A DNA stretch of 64,000 bases. Source: Myrica gale (lineage: Eukaryota; Streptophyta; Magnoliopsida; Fagales; Myricaceae). The notes under the pieces are model-generated. The model was given only the letters and a program-made list of their open reading frames with translations, made no database searches and was not told the origin of the DNA. The position numbers and the translations under genes were made by a program. Each line of letters begins with the position of its first letter. The stretch's first letter is position 1. Shown here piece by piece: positions 59,001 through 64,000 of the stretch. Location of the stretch: contig OZ005616.1 in NCBI GenBank assembly GCA_963930655.1, positions 12,118,001-12,182,000 on the forward strand, given 5' to 3'.

Positions 59001-61907
59001 GAGAATCGTGAAATAAGTCAATAGTCCCACAACCAGATCACAGCCCTAAAGTATAGACATTGCCAACTAAGCAAAGCTTATACTAGACCAGATCCACAAG
59101 GAAAGACCATTTAGGTAAGAAAAAAACAGCAACTCACACTCAGAACAACCATTATAAGTAGATAGAGAGACAACAAAATGTTTAGATAACTTCCTTTCTC
59201 TCATTTCGGTGAGAGTACATTATGTCTTACTTTATATTACAAAAATCGTGTGCGCTGAACTAATATAGGACAGACTTGAAACCAGCCTATTGACTATTGG
59301 GGGCCTCCTCTAACAGTCTTGTTTTCAGAGCTCTAACAGTTGGAAGAAAGAATAAAACATTATATAAATGATTGGAGTCAACCTATTTAAGGTTTGATGA
59401 GAATAAGGCTGTGGGTAATTAAAGTTTATGTGGCAGAAATAATCTCTCTCGTTGATTTGGAAAGGTTCAGACTTGTCAAGAGTATGGCTTTAGAGGTATA
59501 TAGTGGTAATAATTAGAGTCTGATCGCAGGTCTAATTGAACGATGACAAAGTACAGGAGGTAAAGGAGTAAAGAAGAAGAACCGAGAAGAAAAAGAGAGT
59601 AACAAGGATAACATCACTAGCCAAAGCTTCAAGCTCCAAACTGTCACTAGGTCAATTTATGCTTTGACACACGGACCAGGATCTTCTCCTAGGTATTGGA
59701 AGGGCTCCAATTCTTTTAATCCTGGCCGTCCCTTTGAAATAAACGGCCAGAATTCGCCACATAATCCATTCACTCAAAACTGCTTGACAAACAAAAAACC
59801 TCCCAAAACCCTTAAAATGGCAATAACGTGCCTCTGTTAAACGACAAAAATCAGAGAGCCCCCCCCGGCTCGCCCGTGCTGCACACCCCCTTCTCAACAA
59901 CGCTGCTGCCAAACTTCGCCACTGCCAGACTATGGCGCTGAATCAACATTAACATACCGACTAGTTTAAGACCAGAACCCAATAATTCTTGGGAACCACC
60001 ACTCGACCACTCAGAAAGAAATTGTAAATAGCACTAATATCAAGCAGAACTAGAGATGCCTTAGAAATTCTAGTGATCACCCACAAAATACACAACATCA
60101 ACAAATCTAGTTCTAATTTATCAATTTCAGCTGTAGCATATTTTTCTTTCAAATCAGTTTTGGGGAATAAAACCTTGGTGCCTCCTCCCTGAAATATGAA
60201 AAGTGAAAAATAGTACAAAAGCATTATTTGCTGTTGCAAAAAAGAGAGTAGAGCCGCTTCTGAAAAATAAATGTGTATATTATGTGGGGAACTGTATATA
60301 AACTCCGCTGTTTCTTCTTTTCCTGAATAAAAGAATCAAAACACGAATAAAAGAATTAAAACTCCTATCAAAATAAACATAACAAAGGAAGCCCAAAGAA
60401 TCCGAACCCAATAATTTTTGGATCTTGATTGTAGTCCCTGGGGGTGGACACATGAAATCAATAAATTAATTAAAAAACTGAAAAAAAAAAGAAAAAAAAA
60501 AGAGGAAAGACGCTAGTTCTGCTGGAACACGGGAGAATGGCCACGGAGTTGGGCGGTTTCCACTGCTACTGATGCTCTTCACAAGCCTCCACCGCCACAA
60601 CGGCTTTGACAGGCCTTTTCTGGCAGTCATAAAGTCTGCCAGCGGTGGCATTCAGCAAGGCAGTGTGCAGGCTGGCCAAGGGGCTGAGCAAGGGGACTGA
60701 TTTTTCTGTTTAACATACTGCTGTCAAATTTTTTTTGAAAGAGAATTTTAGTTTGTCAAGTACTCTTTTGAGCGAAGGGATGAATCAGAGGGAAAAAAAA
60801 GGTGAAGGGATGATCTGTTAAAATCCTGGCCATTTATTTCATAGAGATGGCCAGGATATAAATAATTGGAGCCCCTCCAATACCCTATGTATTGTAGAGG
60901 ATCCTGGTCCTTGATTGGAACCTGTCGCATGTTTTCGAGTGCATGGCTGTGCCATAATGCAGATTGACACGGTATTTCAACTGTTTTTGCATGAACCGTT
61001 ATTTTATCAGTGTTTGGAGACCAGCCCCTTTGGACAAGTTCTTCATTCTTTTAGTACTTGGTTGCTTCAGCCACCCTCACTAAAAATTGCCACAATAAGC
61101 CATAGCTATGTGATCCAAGAATCTACTTGCTCCCTCCAGCTGGCTAATGGAAATATTTCTCATCCAGGTAGAACTACGCCTACATATTAGAAAACCCTAA
61201 CAAAAAACCTAATTTTAAAACTTCTCTTCAAAAAATCCAAAACTGTACGTTAAGCCCTGAGGATTATATCACAAAAGCTGAAAAACGATACGACCCAAAC
61301 GTCTACCATGCACACTAAAGCTAACTAAACGGGCACATAATTGGTATGAACATTTCAATTGGTGCAACGCCCAAATTGATCAGCCACAACAGAGGGCGCT
61401 CACATTCTAGAAGGAAGCAAGAGTGCACCACACAGGCACTGTTGGATGAACAAGATGAAATCTGCAAGCAACAATCTGAAGATCCAATCTAGAACATTTC
61501 ATGAAACAATCTGCTAAAAGACATGCAATTCATATGTTTATTTGTTTTTTGCCTCATATTTAAAGCAGGGTCTCCCCAACGCATGTTTGTACAACCCAAT
61601 GAATGCACAAGTCATTGCCGCAGGAAATTTGACAACTCTTGTGCGTTATTAACTGGTTAATTAACCAAAGAATCTGACTTTTTTTAGCAATTCTACAGCA
61701 TCTGGTCAAGGCTGTTCTCATTATAACCATGTAGGACTTTTACTTCCAGGATCCAAATTTGTTGAATAACAGTAACAAAAGCCAGCAAGAAGAATAATAG
61801 AGCTTACAGTCATCCATCTGCAGCGCAACGCCACATCTCGAACTGTCTTATTTTGCAGTAGCATAGCTATCTTGGCATATCGAATTATATTAGACTCTGA
61901 GGGATAG
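53044..61907 (-). CDS. SANT/Myb-like nuclear protein, six 3' exons (5' end not found)
   Basis: Exons join in phase: 61907-61808, 58438-58373, 57453-57339, 56511-56429, 53931-53870 and 53158-53044, stop TGA. The first visible exon is the second half of a SANT/Myb domain (IIRYAKIAMLLQNKTVRDVALRCRWM, here broken by my length limit at QNKTVRDVALRCRW). Next is a Lys/Arg-rich exon (KKENSKRRKEE), probably a nuclear localisation signal, a Pro-rich linker (NVPPYAPPIIPM), and a helical C-terminus with LLEQNAQVLNQISANLA, DNINLFCQTRDNI and MKQMPPLPVKVNEELANSIL. This matches a plant homeodomain-like family (At1g09710/At1g58220 type), presumed chromatin or transcription related. About 180 residues are visible; the N-terminus and first SANT helix should lie upstream of 61907 and were not identified. 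Its introns hold a copia piece and small transposons. Confidence 0.78.
54259..54461. mobile_element. MITE in an intron of the SANT-like gene
   Basis: The left end reads TTTTGGATGGCAAAAATTTTT and the right end, inverted, GTGTTTGGATGGGCAAAAAA. About 200 bp, without coding capacity. The inside contains repeated TTACAAA-TTCCAA motifs. The TTTGGATGG-type end is common among small plant DNA transposons. The target duplication was not resolved. Confidence 0.65.
54660..55905 (+). pseudogene. Copia reverse transcriptase and RNase H remnant
   Basis: Pieces in order: NASLDGFKHHNHVCKL and SLYGLKQ (about 54670-54760), the catalytic strand with a degenerate AYVDNII (YVDD expected), HKYACDLVAKVGLQDAT (about 55015-55075), then after the LINE insertion the RNase H part with DALISWKSKKQDRVSKSST and HTKHIEVHC (55550-55858). 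The C-terminal end (FTKALTRH) is out of frame. Many stops are present. Only the breaks are described here. Confidence 0.85.
55145..55287 (+). mobile_element. LINE 3' tail inserted in the copia remnant
   Basis: This segment reads like the 3' UTR of the LINEs here: TTTGGATTAGTGTCTTTGG followed by TAGTTCTTTGTACTG and a CTTATTTATCAA end. The same stretch occurs at 63960-64000, and a more distant version at 13140-13220. It interrupts the copia reading, so it arrived later. It is a very short 5'-truncated LINE insertion. Confidence 0.7.
59673..60910. mobile_element. Inverted-repeat element of 1.24 kb in an intron (non-autonomous DNA transposon?)
   Basis: The left arm (59673-59760: GGACCAGGATC, TATTGGAAGGGCTCCAATT, CCTGGCC, GAAATAAACGGCCA) recurs inverted at about 60820-60910 with moderate changes. 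The inside (59850-59890, 60500-60680) is GC-richer, with no recognised protein. The outer bases do not show a clear target duplication, so the class is open. It lies in the intron between exons 61907-61808 and 58438-58373 of the SANT-like gene. Confidence 0.55.
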
Positions 61908-62593
61908 CTGCAAAGTCAATACCAATATCATATCATTTGGAAAAACATAATCATGAATGAACTGGAATTCACATGGAAAAACATTAAAGTCCACAGGTTT
62001 TGTTCCTGTTGAATAATTCTGTATGTAAAATGTAAAGCCAGTGAAAACTTTAAACTCAAACAAGTTACGTCTCGAAATCCATACTTCCTAGATGAATTTT
62101 TAAATGGTTGCAATCATAAACAAAATACTAGATAATGATGTTGACAGAGATATCAGCACTATGGTAGGGACCTAGCAAGTTTGGAGAAGAAAGCATAAAT
62201 ACAACTCTAGGAAGAGGACAGGAACCGAATGCTGTACATATTTGCTATCCTTTCCTTCGAATGAGTATAAAAAAGAAAGGAAAGGAAAGGAAAATTAAAA
62301 CGCTTGGTTACCACTCTACCCTCTAGAATCTACTTCATCTATTAGCTGTTGGCTAAATTGGTCATGAAAAGACAATTCATCCAAGGAGTGTCCTCTCCCT
62401 CCACATTTTGGCCATGTAGACCCCAAAAGAGGCCTATATAAGAGAGACACTTTCCATCCATACCCTTCTTTTCTTCCATTTACAATATCCAAAACAGAGA
62501 TGGGAACTCTCCTTCTTCGTTCTTCCTTCCTTTACTTCCAATTCTCTCCATCCAATAGGCTGTGAAAGCTTGGGGATGTGTATCTATGTAGGT
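61908..62593. other. Stretch where upstream exons of the SANT-like gene were expected
   Basis: No exon with the start of a SANT domain could be recognised on the minus strand. An AAAGG microsatellite lies at about 62268-62293. From 62460 a CT-rich leader-like sequence begins. Confidence 0.35.
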
Positions 62594-64000
62594 ATATACC
62601 CATAAAGAACCAAAAACATTCAATTGTCTTCACTTGAAAGAATTAGAGAGAATGTTAAACGATAGATATAGTACAAAAGCAGTTGATTAAACTAGATAAA
62701 CTCTAAGGATTTGTAGTTGAGGTAGTATTTTCGAATTTTTTTAAGGGGCCTGTGAAGTTTCCTAGTAGGATCATGTCGTTCTACCGTCGTGTTTCCATCG
62801 AAGCTAAGGTTTTTAAGTTCTCCACTTGCCTTAATGGCATTACGTCGTTAACAGAATGGAATAAACGATCGCAGAACACGATTTCACTTGGTCGCTACGG
62901 GGTTGAGACTCTTGTGATGTGTGGGGCGGAGGTGAGTCAGTTCCGGAGTCTTAGATGCTCTTTCCTTTGTTTCGAGGCGGTGTCGGGCTTAAAGATTAAT
63001 TTAGCTAAGTCTGAGGTCATCCCTATTAGTAGGGTGGAGAATGTGCGGGAGTCGGCAGGTGTATTAGGTTGTGGTGCGTCTTCTTTGCCTTTGAAGTATC
63101 TTGGACTCCCTTTGGGTGCTACTTTCAAGAACATTCCTATATGGGATGGGATTCTTGAAAGGATGGAGCGTAGACTGGGGGTTGGAAGCGTATGTATCTC
63201 TCCAAAAATGGTAGGCTTATATAAGAGAGACTCCTTCCTAGTCACCTCAGCACGTCCCTGTCGTGTATCACCAACGCCAACCTCCCTCACCGGCACACCA
63301 GATTCCACCACCTTAGCAAAGGACACGCCGGTGCGAACTTCTTCTGCAGACACCTTATTATCCTGCCAACGCCGATCACCAAGGGCAAGGATAAGCTCTT
63401 CGCACATATCTGTAAAGAAAGCCAGCCCTTAAAGAGTTTGCCTTGTGGAATCATAATTGCATCACACCTACATCCCTCCCCATACTCCACCACCGCCACA
63501 TACCTGTGACGCTGATTCGAGCATCTCTGGGCCAAAAATGAACGAGAGGACTCGTTAAACTTCTCTGAAAACTCCCTGCTGTCCTTCGCCCCTATCAACC
63601 TGCCCAGCATATTCAACAACCAAACAACCCCGTAGCGACCAAGAGAAATCGTGTTCTGCGATCGTTTATTCCATTATGTTAACGACGTAATGCCATTAAA
63701 ACCTTAGCTTCGATGGAAACACGGCGATAGAACGACATGATCCTACTGGGAAACTTCACAGGCCCCTTAAAAAAATTCAAAAATACTACCTCAACTACAA
63801 ATCCTTAGAGTTTATCTAGTTTAATTAACTGCTTTTGTACTATATCTATCGCTTAACATTCTCTCCCACTTCTCTCCGATTCTTTCAAGATATACCCATA
63901 AAGAACCAAAAACATTCAATTGTCTTCACTTGAAAGAATCGGAGAGAAGTCAGTTGAATCTTGTTTGGATTAGTGTCTTTGGTATAGTCATTTGTACTAT
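62594..64000. mobile_element. Rearranged LINE with inverted 5' arms, cut by the window end
   Basis: Four blocks are seen. (a) 62594-62905: LINE leader and start of ORF1 on plus (MSFYRRVSIEAK from about 62773). (b) 62905-63180: reverse transcriptase fragment on plus (SGLKINLAKSEVIPI, YLGLPLG). (c) 63885-63215 on minus: the same leader and ORF1 start again, continuing into the NESSRSFLAQRC part of ORF1. (d) 63889-63949 repeats 62594-62640 directly, and 63960-64000 is LINE 3' UTR. Arms 62636-62905 and 63625-63885 are nearly identical inverted repeats; the left arm has an extra 18 bp or so. A 5'-inverted LINE (twin priming) or a later foldback duplication could explain this. Confidence 0.75.

Overview
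This is a eudicot nuclear window, probably from a woody species: the genes are split by introns with GT-AG borders, the intergenic DNA is AT-rich, and plant L1-type LINEs, Ty1/copia elements, a Mutator-like element, a CACTA-like element, a TRIM and many small foldback elements are present. Lineage is inferred from style only. No bacterial, plastid, tRNA or rRNA gene was found.

Three host genes could be rebuilt exon by exon, all on the minus strand. (1) 16219-6370: an ASCH-domain protein of 386 aa in 11 coding exons, whose sixth intron carries a 2.5 kb LINE. (2) 23284-18793: a 535 aa multi-pass membrane protein of the Arabidopsis At2g12400-like family in 10 coding exons; intron 5 holds a diverged tandem copy of part of exon 5. 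(3) 61907-53044: six exons of a SANT/Myb-like nuclear protein, 5' end not found; its introns carry a copia remnant, a small foldback element and a 1.24 kb inverted-repeat element. A fourth host locus, 48197-50894 on the plus strand, is a dead HAK/KUP potassium transporter with stops, frameshifts, a duplicated exon and an LTR-like piece between the copies.

The rest is largely mobile DNA. The best-preserved element is a 4.94 kb Mutator-like element at 28887-33828 with 243/242 bp near-identical terminal inverted repeats and a perfect 9 bp target duplication. It holds two convergent genes starting just inside the two ends, as in maize MuDR: an intact three-exon gene for a 124 aa GRF zinc-finger, coiled-coil, membrane-anchored protein (29325-29995) and a transposase gene (33222-30860, minus) that is frameshifted and has lost most of its catalytic core. 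The element must therefore have been moved in trans, and the intact small protein is the most unusual gene here. Other elements are a 739 bp TRIM with perfect 5 bp target duplication (4786-5524), a full-length but decayed copia element (35915-41224), a nearly full-length decayed LINE (about 42530-47990, minus), a LINE ORF1 remnant (41711-42507), a copia fragment next to an inverted LTR piece (54545-56290), and a rearranged LINE with inverted 5' arms at the right edge (62594-64000).

Layout: 1-4785 repeats without genes; 4786-5524 TRIM; 6370-16219 ASCH gene with LINE; 17068-17275 G-rich tract; 18793-23284 membrane-protein gene; 24451-28877 AT-rich intergenic; 28887-33828 Mutator-like element; 35915-41224 copia; 41711-47990 LINEs; 48197-50894 transporter pseudogene; 51151-51460 copied exons of gene 2; 53044-61907 SANT-like gene; 62594-64000 LINE chimaera.
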